64,000 bases of DNA from Alphaproteobacteria bacterium (GCA_040220875.1 JAVJVX010000009.1:310001-374000), one strand, 5' to 3'. Numbered from the stretch's first letter, positions 47,271 through 56,100 are shown. Notes: generated by a model from the sequence alone, not told the origin. Numbers and translations are program-made.

Positions 47271-47531
47271 CTCTATGGCGCTGGAGCGATCTGTCAAGAC
47301 TATCGGCTCAAAGTGGCTCGCCACTTACTTGTGTCGGCGCCTAATTTGCCCTGTCGCATGGCCAGTGGGGGAGCTCTGTCGGCAAGACCGGAAGGCCCGC
47401 GGAATTCCGGGCCTGGTTTTAGGAGTGGGGAGCCGGGCCTGGAGGACCTGCCGTGTCTGCCCAGCGGCGCGCGGCGCGGCACCGGTCCTCGGGCGAGTGC
47501 AAGCCGGGAGGATGCCTTAGTCCTCCGAATT

Positions 47532-47873
47532 TCAACTTCTCGTTTGGTGAATCACTTGTCTTTCAGGATCCATAGAATATGGCAGGTTCGGATTTCCGAA
47601 CAGTTCAACAGCAGGCGCCACTTCCATAAACATTAATGCCAGATCTAACAGCACCATTTCCCTGGGGGGCAAATTCTCCAAGGGAAACCTATCCAGATAG
47701 GCCGCGATTTCTTCTATTTTTTCTATCATTGCCTTATAGAATTCTTCGAGTTCCTCAGCGCTACTGGCAAGTCGTTTCGCGCGGCGCGCTTGCTCGCCTC
47801 TCACGCTCCACTCGCGTACGAGGAACTCCAACGCGCTGAAATCCGCAGGCAATTTCTCCACTGTCATTGTCAT
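47532..47873 (-). CDS. Small helical acidic protein, Rieske-partner family, copy 2
   Basis: The 113-residue protein is homologous to the one at 30807-31127 (alignable with one gap; shared FS.LE, KR.AS, EE.E.FY, EKI, PP.E, EV.PAVE). It is acidic and probably helical, with no Cys and no signal. The start ATG at 47873 comes immediately after the oxygenase stop (TAAATG), so it is translationally linked to the Rieske gene at 47874. The family has no name I recognise. Its repeated pairing with one Rieske subfamily suggests an essential helper, for example a subunit, chaperone or substrate-channel part; this is an inference. Confidence 0.78.
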   Translation of the reverse strand: MTMTVEKLPADFSALEFLVREWSVRGEQARRAKRLASSAEELEEFYKAMIEKIEEIAAYLDRFPLENLPPREMVLLDLALMFMEVAPAVELFGNPNLPYSMDPERQVIHQTRS

Positions 47874-49058
47874 TTATTTTTTCGCAATCCAGTCAGTCGC
47901 CACTTTGTGGAGATGCCGACAAAGGATCTCTTGATCCCCAAAATGAATATGATTCATTGTGCCGCTACTCAGACCCTTTTGGCATTCCTCTATCGACAGC
48001 CCATCTTCACAGTCCGCTTCCCGCATGACAACCAACGCGAATTCGCGGCCGATGACATCGCTGGGCTTTTTCGGGCGCTCGTAAAATCGATTGATTTCCA
48101 GAAGAGTCCTCTTTGCGCTGATTGGCCAATAATTGTAAGAAAAAACCCAGCCGTCCCCTATGGTCATAATGTGATTGGGGAAGATAGTCGCGAAGTCGAA
48201 CGCAAACCCCTTTAGGTTGTCGACATTAAGTCCCCTCAATGCTTGGTCACGCATGCCGCGGGAAAGAGCCGCACCTTCCTCCGACGCCGTACTTCCAAGC
48301 CGTTGGGCTATCCTTTCGGCTGGCGTTGGCTTGTAGTTGGCATCTCCAGCATTACTTCCGATTTGATGCGGGCCATAGAATCTGACCTTCTCAATGGCTG
48401 AAAACCCGCCAGGGATGGTACGCGAATGTAGTCCGGGAAGATGGTAAATTTCTTGCGTATTGTGCATCGCAAGCTTCCAATTCGCGTCCAGAACCTGGGT
48501 GTATTTTCCGACCAGCACCAAGTCCTCGAACGGGTATGGATCCAAATGTGCCTTCATACCGCCAAGAAAATCAGGCAGGGACTCCATCGGCTCCTTCAAA
48601 AGATTGATAAAGATTTTTCCTGCCCATGTGTCCACATGCACAGGAGCAAGACCGTTCTCACTCTTGCAGAGCGAGGGGAATGCCTCCTCCTGCGTGACAG
48701 ACAGAAGATTCCCCTCGATATCGTATGTCCACCCGTGAAATGGGCAGGTGATATATTTCCTTGATCCTGTTCCCGATAACAAACGGCTGGCCCTGTGTTT
48801 ACAAACGTTATGGAATGCCCGGACCTCTCCGTTCTTCGCTCGAATAACGATTATTGACGCGTTTAACACATCGAGATTCTTGACCAGGAAATCTCCAGGA
48901 TCCGGGATTTCCTCTACCCTACCAACCATAAGCCAGCTGCGACGAAAAATCCGTTCCCGCTCCATATCGTAGATGTCATCTGAGAGGTACGGCTCCACCG
49001 GCATTGGATCGAGGTCGAAATCCGGAAATTCTCTGGTAAGTTTAGGCTGTAATTCCAT
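47874..49058 (-). CDS. Rieske oxygenase alpha subunit with small downstream partner (bridging-Glu type)
   Basis: The 394-residue oxygenase has CKHRA ... CPFHGW and the iron site NTQEIYHLPGLH with bridging Glu. The same subfamily features as the protein at 29567 are seen: Y-N-YWPIS and a trailing family block. No beta subunit is present; the small acidic protein follows directly. It lies downstream of the FAD oxidase at 49115 (56-bp gap), with which it probably forms an operon. Substrate unknown. The oxygenase lacks its own reductase. Confidence 0.9.
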   Translation of the reverse strand: MELQPKLTREFPDFDLDPMPVEPYLSDDIYDMERERIFRRSWLMVGRVEEIPDPGDFLVKNLDVLNASIIVIRAKNGEVRAFHNVCKHRASRLLSGTGSRKYITCPFHGWTYDIEGNLLSVTQEEAFPSLCKSENGLAPVHVDTWAGKIFINLLKEPMESLPDFLGGMKAHLDPYPFEDLVLVGKYTQVLDANWKLAMHNTQEIYHLPGLHSRTIPGGFSAIEKVRFYGPHQIGSNAGDANYKPTPAERIAQRLGSTASEEGAALSRGMRDQALRGLNVDNLKGFAFDFATIFPNHIMTIGDGWVFSYNYWPISAKRTLLEINRFYERPKKPSDVIGREFALVVMREADCEDGLSIEECQKGLSSGTMNHIHFGDQEILCRHLHKVATDWIAKK

Positions 49059-49114
49059 GTCGGCCGGTTTCCATGGTCTGGGAAAATTGCGGACTCTCTG
49101 AGGGAATGGGCACT

Positions 49115-50722
49115 CTACCGATTGGTATCCAATCCCAGAGATCCTGGGTTGATAAGATTGTCGGGGTCGAGATTACTTTTCAAAGTTTCCAGCAGAGTCC
49201 AAAACGGTTCGTTCTCGATGGCCTCCCGGTATTTGTAATAACGCCCTATCTGCAGGTGCGACGCACCAAAGTCGAAAAATACATCTCGAAGCTGATCGCG
49301 AAGGTCTAACGCAACCTTTCTAGCCTCCAAATTCGGTTTTCGGTCTTTCCATCTTTCTTGGTTGGCCGGAGAAACTCGGTCGAGACGGAACTTTTGGATC
49401 TCGTCGTACCAGTAGAAACTGGGCTCAATTAAAAAGTCGGTTCCAGAAAGACACGTCAAATATGAGGTCCTGATGTCGTGCTTCTCCATCAGTTCGCTAT
49501 TGTCGGCGAAAAGTTTTTCAACCGCCTGTGCAAGAGGGATAGCCTTTGAAAGAGGCACAAAGCCGTGAATGGGAAGCCAGATTTCGCCATCGTGACCAAG
49601 TATAATGGTTCCTGCAAAATCGAAAGGCTTGGTGCTAAAGACGATTGGGATACTGTTATCGATTTCCCGCCCTTGGTGACGCAAACAGATCTCCCGTCCC
49701 AACTTCAACTTGGCTCTTGCCATCACCTCATCATGGCCATTGAAGGTCACATGTAGCGAGTATTGAACGTCTCTGAGCACTTTTTTGCCGGCAGCCGCTA
49801 CTTTCAAGGATTTTAACAAATTTGCGAGACTTAACCCGCCCTTTGTAGCGATGTCACGGAGCGTCGTAACACCCTCCTTAAATTCGAAGCCCAGTTTCTC
49901 GAATGCTGCGTTGTAATACGGATCAAATCCATACGTCTCCGCAGCTATCCGATAGCGCGCAAGCTCGATCTGAGCGCTGAACATGGTTTCCAGGCTATCA
50001 AATGCAAACGACATTGTTTCCGTAACTGCCGGAAGCGTTATTAACTTAAGCGCGACCCTTGCCTTCAGGCCGAATGCTCCCGTGTCAGCTGTGAAGATGC
50101 CGGAGAGATTCGGACCAAAATGGCGGAAATGGGGATTGCTGTTTCTGTGCACCCAAGAGCCGGTCCGAAGAATTTGGCCGTTGGCAAGGACGACCTCAAG
50201 GCCGATTACGCTATCGGCCGCCGTCTCGAACTCTCCACCGCCCATATAGACGCTATTTTGCGAGACAGCGCCACCAACCGTGGCATACATCCCTGATAGT
50301 GGGCCGTAGTAGGGGGTGCGCACATTATGTTTTTTTAATGTCTCGTAGAGATCTTTCCAGGTGCACCCTACTTCGACGATTACATACATATCCTCGGTAT
50401 TGATTTCGACGATCTTGTCCATTCGGCTGAAGTCGATCGATACGGTGTTCTTACGTTCCGGCGTATAGCCTAGTGTGTAAGACATACCGCCCCCGCGAGG
50501 CACGACGGCGTATCCCTCCGCCACGGCTTTTTGCACCACCGCGGCAAGTTCTTCAGTATTTCCCGGTCGTGCTACGATATCTGCCAGCTCATAGGGGAGG
50601 TAACTAAGGTCTCGAGATATATAGTCGCGCTCACTATGCTCTTTGAGAACATTCTCGGACCCAATCATTTGATCGAGCGTATCCGCTAGATTGCCGGCCC
50701 TCTCAGACGTTTCGATAGCCAT
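49115..50722 (-). CDS. FAD-linked oxidase, VAO/PCMH (GlcD-like) family
   Basis: The 535-residue protein has the PCMH FAD-binding fold: VARPGNTEELAAVVQKAV, VVPRGGGMSYTLGY, YGPLSGMYATVGGAVSQN and TADTGAFGLKARVAL, and a C-terminal cap ending DPDNLINPGSLGL. Family members oxidise hydroxyacids, phenolic alcohols, sugars or amines, passing electrons to oxygen or a carrier. It has no signal peptide. The ATG at 50722 follows GAGGAGAAA. It is the upstream neighbour of the Rieske gene and small-partner gene, and follows the unknown coiled-coil gene at 50772 closely (49 bp), so all four are likely one operon. Confidence 0.88.
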   Translation of the reverse strand: MAIETSERAGNLADTLDQMIGSENVLKEHSERDYISRDLSYLPYELADIVARPGNTEELAAVVQKAVAEGYAVVPRGGGMSYTLGYTPERKNTVSIDFSRMDKIVEINTEDMYVIVEVGCTWKDLYETLKKHNVRTPYYGPLSGMYATVGGAVSQNSVYMGGGEFETAADSVIGLEVVLANGQILRTGSWVHRNSNPHFRHFGPNLSGIFTADTGAFGLKARVALKLITLPAVTETMSFAFDSLETMFSAQIELARYRIAAETYGFDPYYNAAFEKLGFEFKEGVTTLRDIATKGGLSLANLLKSLKVAAAGKKVLRDVQYSLHVTFNGHDEVMARAKLKLGREICLRHQGREIDNSIPIVFSTKPFDFAGTIILGHDGEIWLPIHGFVPLSKAIPLAQAVEKLFADNSELMEKHDIRTSYLTCLSGTDFLIEPSFYWYDEIQKFRLDRVSPANQERWKDRKPNLEARKVALDLRDQLRDVFFDFGASHLQIGRYYKYREAIENEPFWTLLETLKSNLDPDNLINPGSLGLDTNR

Positions 50723-50771
50723 TTTCTCCTCACCCTCTTCAATTTTAGCTCGCTCTGATCATGGCGGATGC

Positions 50772-51155
50772 CTAACGGGTTACGCTTTTTACCACGTCCC
50801 TGTATTCTTTTTCCCCTGCCTGCTTGGCTACGTCGTCAATTTCGCTCTGCAAGATCCGAAAGATTCTGTTCAGATAATCGGCGTGCCATTCGTCCCGTTC
50901 TTGGGCCACTGCTTCTGACGGCTCAAAGGCATCCACCGCTTTCTTGGAGAACTCTTTTTCCTTTTCCATCAGCCTTTCGTGGGCATCTACCCGGTCACGA
51001 AGGGTCGCTAGCTCACTTGCCAACGCGACCACCATTGCCACGAGCTGATCGGATTCGGGATTTTTAAAGAACCATGGCCTTCGGCCTTTGGCGACCCGTA
51101 GACGACGGCCCTTAACACTATCACCGGTGACGGTTTCCTGGGGCTCATGGTTCAT
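50772..51155 (-). CDS. Unknown protein with predicted coiled coil
   Basis: I do not recognise this 127-residue protein. A basic N-terminal third (KGRRLRVAKGRRPWFF) is followed by a heptad-rich helix (LVAMVVALASELATLRDRVD and on), then charged helical sequence to the end. There is no signal peptide, Cys pair or enzyme motif. It lies between the FAD oxidase (49 bp downstream) and the DUF1329 gene (110 bp upstream), all on the minus strand, so it is likely co-transcribed with one of them. The start at 51155 has a weak ribosome-binding site. It could be an oligomerising adaptor; nothing more is supported. Confidence 0.6.
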   Translation of the reverse strand: MNHEPQETVTGDSVKGRRLRVAKGRRPWFFKNPESDQLVAMVVALASELATLRDRVDAHERLMEKEKEFSKKAVDAFEPSEAVAQERDEWHADYLNRIFRILQSEIDDVAKQAGEKEYRDVVKSVTR

Positions 51156-51265
51156 CTTAGATTTCCATTTTAGGCTGTGTTGGATGGTAGTGCCGTCGTT
51201 TCCCGAGATGACCTGGAGATGCCAAGCCCATTTGTCCCGGACACCGAACGGGTCGTGAGAGGGGC

Positions 51266-52585
51266 TTAGTTAAACCCGCCCCCGCGTGCGGCATCTTCGA
51301 GACGTTGGAGTGACACATCTTCGGCCTCAATGCCTTGCGGATTGAAAGCCCAGCTCGGGTGCGACTTAAAGATGGTTGCATGATCGCGTTGGAAATCGAT
51401 GGTGCTGCCCCAATTTGAGGTTACGCCAACCCCACCGTCTTCAGCTTTAAGCACTCTTCCGGCGAAATTCTGATGCTTCCAGTAAACCCCCTTGCGATCG
51501 TAATGGTCCCCGAAAACCGGCCGGTAATTTTCGGCGTCCAGATACACGATTTTCTTGCTGTAGGGATGGTAGTGGGGTGGGACGGCCTCGATTACAAGCA
51601 ATTCTCTCGGTTCCCAAACGTCGACCGGATTCCAGTACGGCAGGGTCTTAAGATCCACATGTGGATATGTACGATCGATGCTGCCTGCGTCTTCGTTCCA
51701 TGCCATTCCGTCGCTGTTTACGATAGCTAGGAACGTAGCCTTGCCAATCAACTGGTATGAATCGTACCAGGCTGGGTGGGCATTGAATATGTCGAGGTCA
51801 TCCTGAAGTTGATCCGTGCCACCGACTGGATCCATCCAGGCGCCTCCGGACAGACGTCGAACCCTTCGCACAGTTCGGATATAGGCCCAGACATCCGGCA
51901 ACTTGCCCGTGTCGTACCGAATCGTAAAAGTGCCGACCCCTCTCACATCTTGAGGATAGTAAAACCAGAGTAGGAGTTTATCGAGTTCACCCTCGCCCTC
52001 CACCGGATTTTCGATGTCCCGAACCTGGCCTTTCATGTAATAGCGGACGTACCCACCCTGTAATGTACGCTCTATGCCTGCGTTACCGTCGATCAGCAGA
52101 TAGGCAAATCTCCGAAAATCCTGAATATCCAATCTGGGCTGTGCATAGGTAAAGTTCCAGATAGCTTTTGCTCCCGCGTGCGGATCGTTGGCGTAATCGA
52201 TCTCAGGGAACGGCACGCCTGACTTGTAGCCGTGCACCATGCGAGTGCTTGGGTCGAAGGTGGTAGTGCCGCGATAGAGCTCTGTCGCTCTCGCGAGCCG
52301 TGGGTCCACCGGATGCGGTTCAGGGTCCTTCAACCGTATAGTTTGTCCGTAATTCCTAATTTGCCACTCAATACGGTCAGTGAGCATTGCACCAACTTCA
52401 CGGCCATGAAACGTCGAACTTTTCGCACGATCTAAATTATTGGCTGTTATGACAAAGCCAGCGCTTAGCTCCGGCGCCACTGTGGCGGCACTCTCTTGTG
52501 CCTGTGCAACGCCAAGCATCCCCGCGCCGAGGCAAAGTGAGACCAAGATTTGCAAGGACCTCTGTTGGAACATTGAAGATGACAT
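51266..52585 (-). CDS. DUF1329 family exported protein, second copy
   Basis: The 439-residue protein starts with a signal peptide (MSSSMFQQRSLQILVSLCLG, then GVAQA) and has the DUF1329 marks GVPFPEIDY, TIRYDTGKLPDVWAYIRT, RRVRRLSGGAW and PYSKKIVYLDAE. The frame extends to 52858, but the extra 91 codons do not resemble the family; the ATG at 52585 follows GGGAGGGACG. The copy is more similar to that at 59292 than to that at 22601 by eye. A periplasmic or outer-membrane role with a hydrophobic substrate is the family expectation; no DUF1302 partner is present. Confidence 0.85.
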   Translation of the reverse strand: MSSSMFQQRSLQILVSLCLGAGMLGVAQAQESAATVAPELSAGFVITANNLDRAKSSTFHGREVGAMLTDRIEWQIRNYGQTIRLKDPEPHPVDPRLARATELYRGTTTFDPSTRMVHGYKSGVPFPEIDYANDPHAGAKAIWNFTYAQPRLDIQDFRRFAYLLIDGNAGIERTLQGGYVRYYMKGQVRDIENPVEGEGELDKLLLWFYYPQDVRGVGTFTIRYDTGKLPDVWAYIRTVRRVRRLSGGAWMDPVGGTDQLQDDLDIFNAHPAWYDSYQLIGKATFLAIVNSDGMAWNEDAGSIDRTYPHVDLKTLPYWNPVDVWEPRELLVIEAVPPHYHPYSKKIVYLDAENYRPVFGDHYDRKGVYWKHQNFAGRVLKAEDGGVGVTSNWGSTIDFQRDHATIFKSHPSWAFNPQGIEAEDVSLQRLEDAARGGGFN

Positions 52586-52790
52586 CGTGGATCGTCCCTC
52601 CCAAGTGGCTAATTTATTTTTTTGGAGTTTCTTCGCGGGGAGCCGGCCCATTTGTTGGATCCGTTGCTCCCCCCTCTTGTCCTCGGCCTGCGATAGGGGC
52701 CGGGTCCCTCTGCGAACGCATGCGCGTCCGTGTGCACGGTTCTCATGAGAGGAAGATCTTTCCCGGAATACAAAGGCTAGGCTTTGTCCG

Positions 52791-53951
52791 TTATTTTTGG
52801 GCGCCAAAAATGAACCAGGCGCCGCCCCCGGCGAAATCTCCGCACTCGAATTTTTCAAGACGGTGTGCTTGTCGTTCCGTGTGCATGGGCTGCATCGCTT
52901 GAATGACCTGACTAGCGTCGAAACCCGCTTTCACCGCTACTTTTTTAAGATCTTTATCGTGCAATCCGCCCCAGAATGGCTCGTTATTATAGTAGGTATC
53001 CCAATCAAGCATAAATTGGTCAAAAACGTGCATGCCTTCGTACTGAGGTACTTCTATGTGAAGCATCAAGCCCCCGGGCCGAAGGAGTCTCCGAGCCTCC
53101 GCACAAATGTTATCCAGCGCCTTACTGGATGTTTCGTGCAACAGGATATGAGAGACGATCAAATCGAACGATTCGTCATCAAAATCTGTGTGTTCGGCAT
53201 TTTGCTGGGAGAAATGTACAGATGCACCCAGCGACTCCGCGCGGGCGTGACCATAACGTAGCATGGGCCCCCCGATGTCGATGCCATGCACCTCGGCATC
53301 TGGAAATTCCCTGACATATGGCAAAGTGCTCTGGCCGACGGAACAACCCATATCCAGAATTCGGGACGGACTGAAATCCGGATGTTGTTCTTTCAGATAA
53401 TCGACCGCCGTAAGCCCCATGTCTTCGTTCAACGGCCCGATTCGCCCCATTGTGTAGATGTAAGTCACCCGATCGTAGACGGCGCCCGCATAAACGTCGT
53501 CCTGAGTAACTTCGGTATAATAGCTGCCTGGCTGGCAATGGGTATCAACGCCGGCCAGGTAACTGGGGACTTCCAGTGACGGGTCCAGTCGCAAGGATCC
53601 TTTTGTTTGTCCCTTTCCTAATTTTTTTGCCCGCTCGATCAAATCGTCTAACTGGCGCTCGACGGATTCGCCGACTGCGTCCCACATCACTTCCTGGCTC
53701 GATCGTTGCAGTGAAGACCACATCCGATAATATGGATGGCTCTCCATAGGTTTGCGGATTTCGTGGCGGGTTTTAGGCTCGCGACCCAGCTTCTTTGCCA
53801 ATTCGGGCGCGATGTCGTTGTCGTAAACGACTCGGTTGCCGGGCGAGATCGACGTTGCCAGATGGATTTTGAGGTTCTTCGCGAAAGCCTGCCGTGACTG
53901 CTCCTCGCTGGTACGCCTCAATAATACGTCGTGGGCAAATTGTTCGGGCAT
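52791..53951 (-). CDS. Class I SAM-dependent methyltransferase with N-terminal extension
   Basis: The 386-residue protein has a class I Rossmann methyltransferase core near residues 185-330: motif I RILDMGCSVGQST, an acidic loop DAEVHGIDIG, FDLIVSHILLHE (motif IV region) and LLRPGGLMLHIEVP. About 180 N-terminal residues precede it and show no known domain to me. The C-terminal end (GGAWFIFGAQK) is short. The ATG at 53951 follows GAGGGAGGACC. It is divergent from the RutA-like gene and upstream of the DUF1329 gene at 51266. Role unclear; O- or N-methylation of a pathway intermediate is possible. Confidence 0.82.
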   Translation of the reverse strand: MPEQFAHDVLLRRTSEEQSRQAFAKNLKIHLATSISPGNRVVYDNDIAPELAKKLGREPKTRHEIRKPMESHPYYRMWSSLQRSSQEVMWDAVGESVERQLDDLIERAKKLGKGQTKGSLRLDPSLEVPSYLAGVDTHCQPGSYYTEVTQDDVYAGAVYDRVTYIYTMGRIGPLNEDMGLTAVDYLKEQHPDFSPSRILDMGCSVGQSTLPYVREFPDAEVHGIDIGGPMLRYGHARAESLGASVHFSQQNAEHTDFDDESFDLIVSHILLHETSSKALDNICAEARRLLRPGGLMLHIEVPQYEGMHVFDQFMLDWDTYYNNEPFWGGLHDKDLKKVAVKAGFDASQVIQAMQPMHTERQAHRLEKFECGDFAGGGAWFIFGAQK

Positions 53952-54097
53952 CTCTGGTCCTCCCTCGAGTGGACTGGATAACGTGGGCCTTTGGCGCTTG
54001 TCCCGGCTCTCAGGAAGAACAGGGCCGTCTCAAGCCGGATTCTGGCTAGCGGTGATCCAGCAGACCGTGGCCGCCACAGCTCCTATGACGTCTTTTT

Positions 54098-54113
54098 CCT
54101 TTGATATCTAAGG
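54098..54113. promoter_or_regulatory. CTTYGRTATCKAAG palindrome, site D
   Basis: CCTTTGATATCTAAGG, a 16-bp near-palindrome (one mismatched pair), 146 bp upstream of the methyltransferase gene start at 53951. Confidence 0.6.
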
Positions 54114-54134
54114 TTGAGGGACGAGGATACACAC

Positions 54135-54148
54135 ATTCGATATCGAAG
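54135..54148. promoter_or_regulatory. CTTYGRTATCKAAG palindrome, site E
   Basis: ATTCGATATCGAAG; its core TTCGATATCGAA (54136-54147) is a perfect 12-bp palindrome. It lies 21 bp after site D, so the two sites are spaced by 37 bp start to start, a little over three helical turns. Confidence 0.65.
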
Positions 54149-54187
54149 TAAATAATCTGTAATATCGGATTTGCACTTCACCGCACC

Positions 54188-54252
54188 GCGGTGTTTGTGG
54201 TGGAAATGCGGGTATCTGTGCCGGAAATAAAGCGGGCATTTGTGGCGGAGAG
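54188..54252. repeat. Imperfect threefold direct repeat of about 21 bp
   Basis: Three units beginning GCGG: 54188-54207, 54208-54228 and 54232-54252. Each reads like GCGGGTATTTGTGGCGGAAAT with substitutions. Units one and two abut; two and three are separated by three bases. It could be a remnant of a mobile element or an array of binding sites. Confidence 0.55.
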
Positions 54253-54706
54253 TAAGGGCTTAAGTGTCACCGCTCCCCCTACCTACCCTCTCTGATGCAG
54301 TGCAAACCGCACCAAGGTGGCTAAGCTGAGGGCCGGAAAGCTGGCGTGATGATTGTGAATACCGGGATTCAGCCAAGCCGTCTCAGGCGAAGGCAGAGAC
54401 CATGGCTCGGGTGGCAAGGACGACCCCGTCGCAAATTTCCACTTACCGCAACACCCGTGGATTCCTGGAGCCCTGGGCGTCTTCAATGACGAGCTGGGTC
54501 GTCCTTCATTTCTCAAAGCGAAATTTCAAAGGATTATTCACCTGGCTAGTTTCTGGTGCAGGGGCGCAAGAGGGTATAATTGGGCCGCCGGGAATCCATC
54601 CACTGGCATGAACTATACTGGAAATGTGCGTCATCGTTTCAAGCAGGCGCGAGGCACCCAACCAGAAGGGCTCTAGCGTTGACGCAGAAGCGATAGAATC
54701 CTATAT

Positions 54707-54720
54707 CCTTTGATATCGAA
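54707..54720. promoter_or_regulatory. CTTYGRTATCKAAG palindrome, site F
   Basis: CCTTTGATATCGAA, 63 bp upstream of the RutA-like gene ATG at 54784. The AT-rich sequence after it (TTATTATATT) may be part of the promoter. Confidence 0.6.
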
Positions 54721-54783
54721 TTATTATATTGGCGCCTTTCGCGTGAACTAAAACGCGCGAACCAAAAATAGGAGAGGCCTGCA

Positions 54784-55899
54784 ATGAAGTTTGGTGTCTT
54801 TCTCCCCAATGGCAGTGACGGCTACATCCTCTCGAAGGCTGTTCCTCCTTACTTGCCTACTTTTGAGCACAACAAGAAGATCAGCCTGGAAGCCGAGCGC
54901 CAGGGCCTCGACATGGTACTGTCTATGATGAAATTTCGAGGGTTTGGAGGAGAGACGGGTTATTGGGACGCTTGTCTCGAATCATTCACCCTGATGGCCG
55001 GACTTGCAAGCGTTACCACCCGGATCCAACTTTTCCCGAGTATCGCTCTTCTCAGCCAGCATCCAGCCTACGTTGCCCGGATGATAGCTACGATCGACGA
55101 CATAAGTGGCGGTCGCTGCGGGTTGAATATCGTGACGGGCTGGAACAAGCCCGAATACACCCAGATGGGGCTCTGGCCTGGCGACGAGCATTATGAGCGG
55201 CGCTATGAGTATGCTGCCCGCTATTTACACATTCTCCAGGAACTTTGGGAGAAGGGCTGCGCCACCTACAACGACGAGTTTTTTCAGTTAGACGATTGCC
55301 GCAGCCTGCCCCAACCCAAAAGGCACATCCCGATTGTCTGCGCCGGCCAATCTCCGCTCGGCATGGATTTTGTCGCAAAGATGGGTGATTTTAATTTCGT
55401 GATGGCGCCGCCGTCTAAGCTCGGTGCTGTTTGCAACAACCTGAAGGAAAAAGGCAGGTCCTATGGCCGTACAGTCGGAACGTACGCCCTATTCGCAATG
55501 ATCCTCGCGGACACAGACGCCGAAGCGGCCGAGATTGGACGAAATATCATCGAAGAGGCAGACGTTGGTGCAATCACCAATGTCGTGTCCAGTGCCACTC
55601 TTGATTCCAACCGAGGCGGCAGCTCCGATCACCTGAAAGCCTCTCTCGCCAAAAGTCTGGACGATGGCAATTCTGCGTTCATGGGCTTTCCTGTCCTATA
55701 CGGATCCTATGAAACGGTCGCGCGGAAAATAGACAAGATTGCAGAGGAAACGAACACAGATGGGATGCTTTTTTGTTGGCCGGATTTCGTATCCGGGGTT
55801 CGGGACTTTGGTGAGCGGGTAATCCCGTCCCTCAAGTGCCGGCGCGTGAATGTGGAAACAAGAGCATCCGCCCAAAATGAGCTGCCCCCTATGTGGTGA
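54784..55899 (+). CDS. RutA-like flavin-dependent pyrimidine/N-heterocycle monooxygenase
   Basis: The 371-residue protein closely follows RutA, the LLM-family enzyme that opens the uracil ring using reduced FMN and oxygen: MKFGVFLPNGSDGYILSKA, MKFRGFGGETGYWDACLES, FTLMAGLASVTTRIQLFPSI, GLNIVTGWNKPEYTQMGLWP and IVCAGQSPLGMDFVAKMGDF. RutB-F are not present here, so the substrate may be another cyclic amide or N-heterocycle. The ATG at 54784 follows AGGAGAGG. It reads divergently from the methyltransferase and away from it. Site F is 63 bp upstream. Family assignment is strong; substrate is an inference. Confidence 0.88.
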   Translation: MKFGVFLPNGSDGYILSKAVPPYLPTFEHNKKISLEAERQGLDMVLSMMKFRGFGGETGYWDACLESFTLMAGLASVTTRIQLFPSIALLSQHPAYVARMIATIDDISGGRCGLNIVTGWNKPEYTQMGLWPGDEHYERRYEYAARYLHILQELWEKGCATYNDEFFQLDDCRSLPQPKRHIPIVCAGQSPLGMDFVAKMGDFNFVMAPPSKLGAVCNNLKEKGRSYGRTVGTYALFAMILADTDAEAAEIGRNIIEEADVGAITNVVSSATLDSNRGGSSDHLKASLAKSLDDGNSAFMGFPVLYGSYETVARKIDKIAEETNTDGMLFCWPDFVSGVRDFGERVIPSLKCRRVNVETRASAQNELPPMW

Positions 55900-56100
55900 T
55901 CCGGGGCTCATTAAAACCGCTCGCGCCAGCGGGTATCATGCCTCTACAGACAAAATCGACGATACACTTATATTTTAACCGGTCCATCCAGCAGGGCCCA
56001 GGTCTGACCGGTCAAAAACCCAAGGGGCCATGGGCAGGTTGCCTAGCAACCGACGCAGACAGCCACAGGGGCCAGTCAGGTCGACACAGGCGAGGAGCGC

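Larger units (their letters stand above)
53952..54783. other. Divergent regulatory gap with palindromes and short repeats
   Basis: No gene is supported in these 832 bp. It holds palindromes D (54098), E (54135) and F (54707), and an imperfect threefold repeat at 54188-54252. The divergent methyltransferase and RutA-like genes must draw their promoters from it. The middle part (54290-54600) shows no structure I can name. Confidence 0.6.

Noticed and set aside
55917-55932. Hairpin CCGCT-N6-AGCGG after the RutA-like gene as a terminator
   Set aside because: Short arms and no T-run; downstream amidohydrolase could still be co-transcribed.
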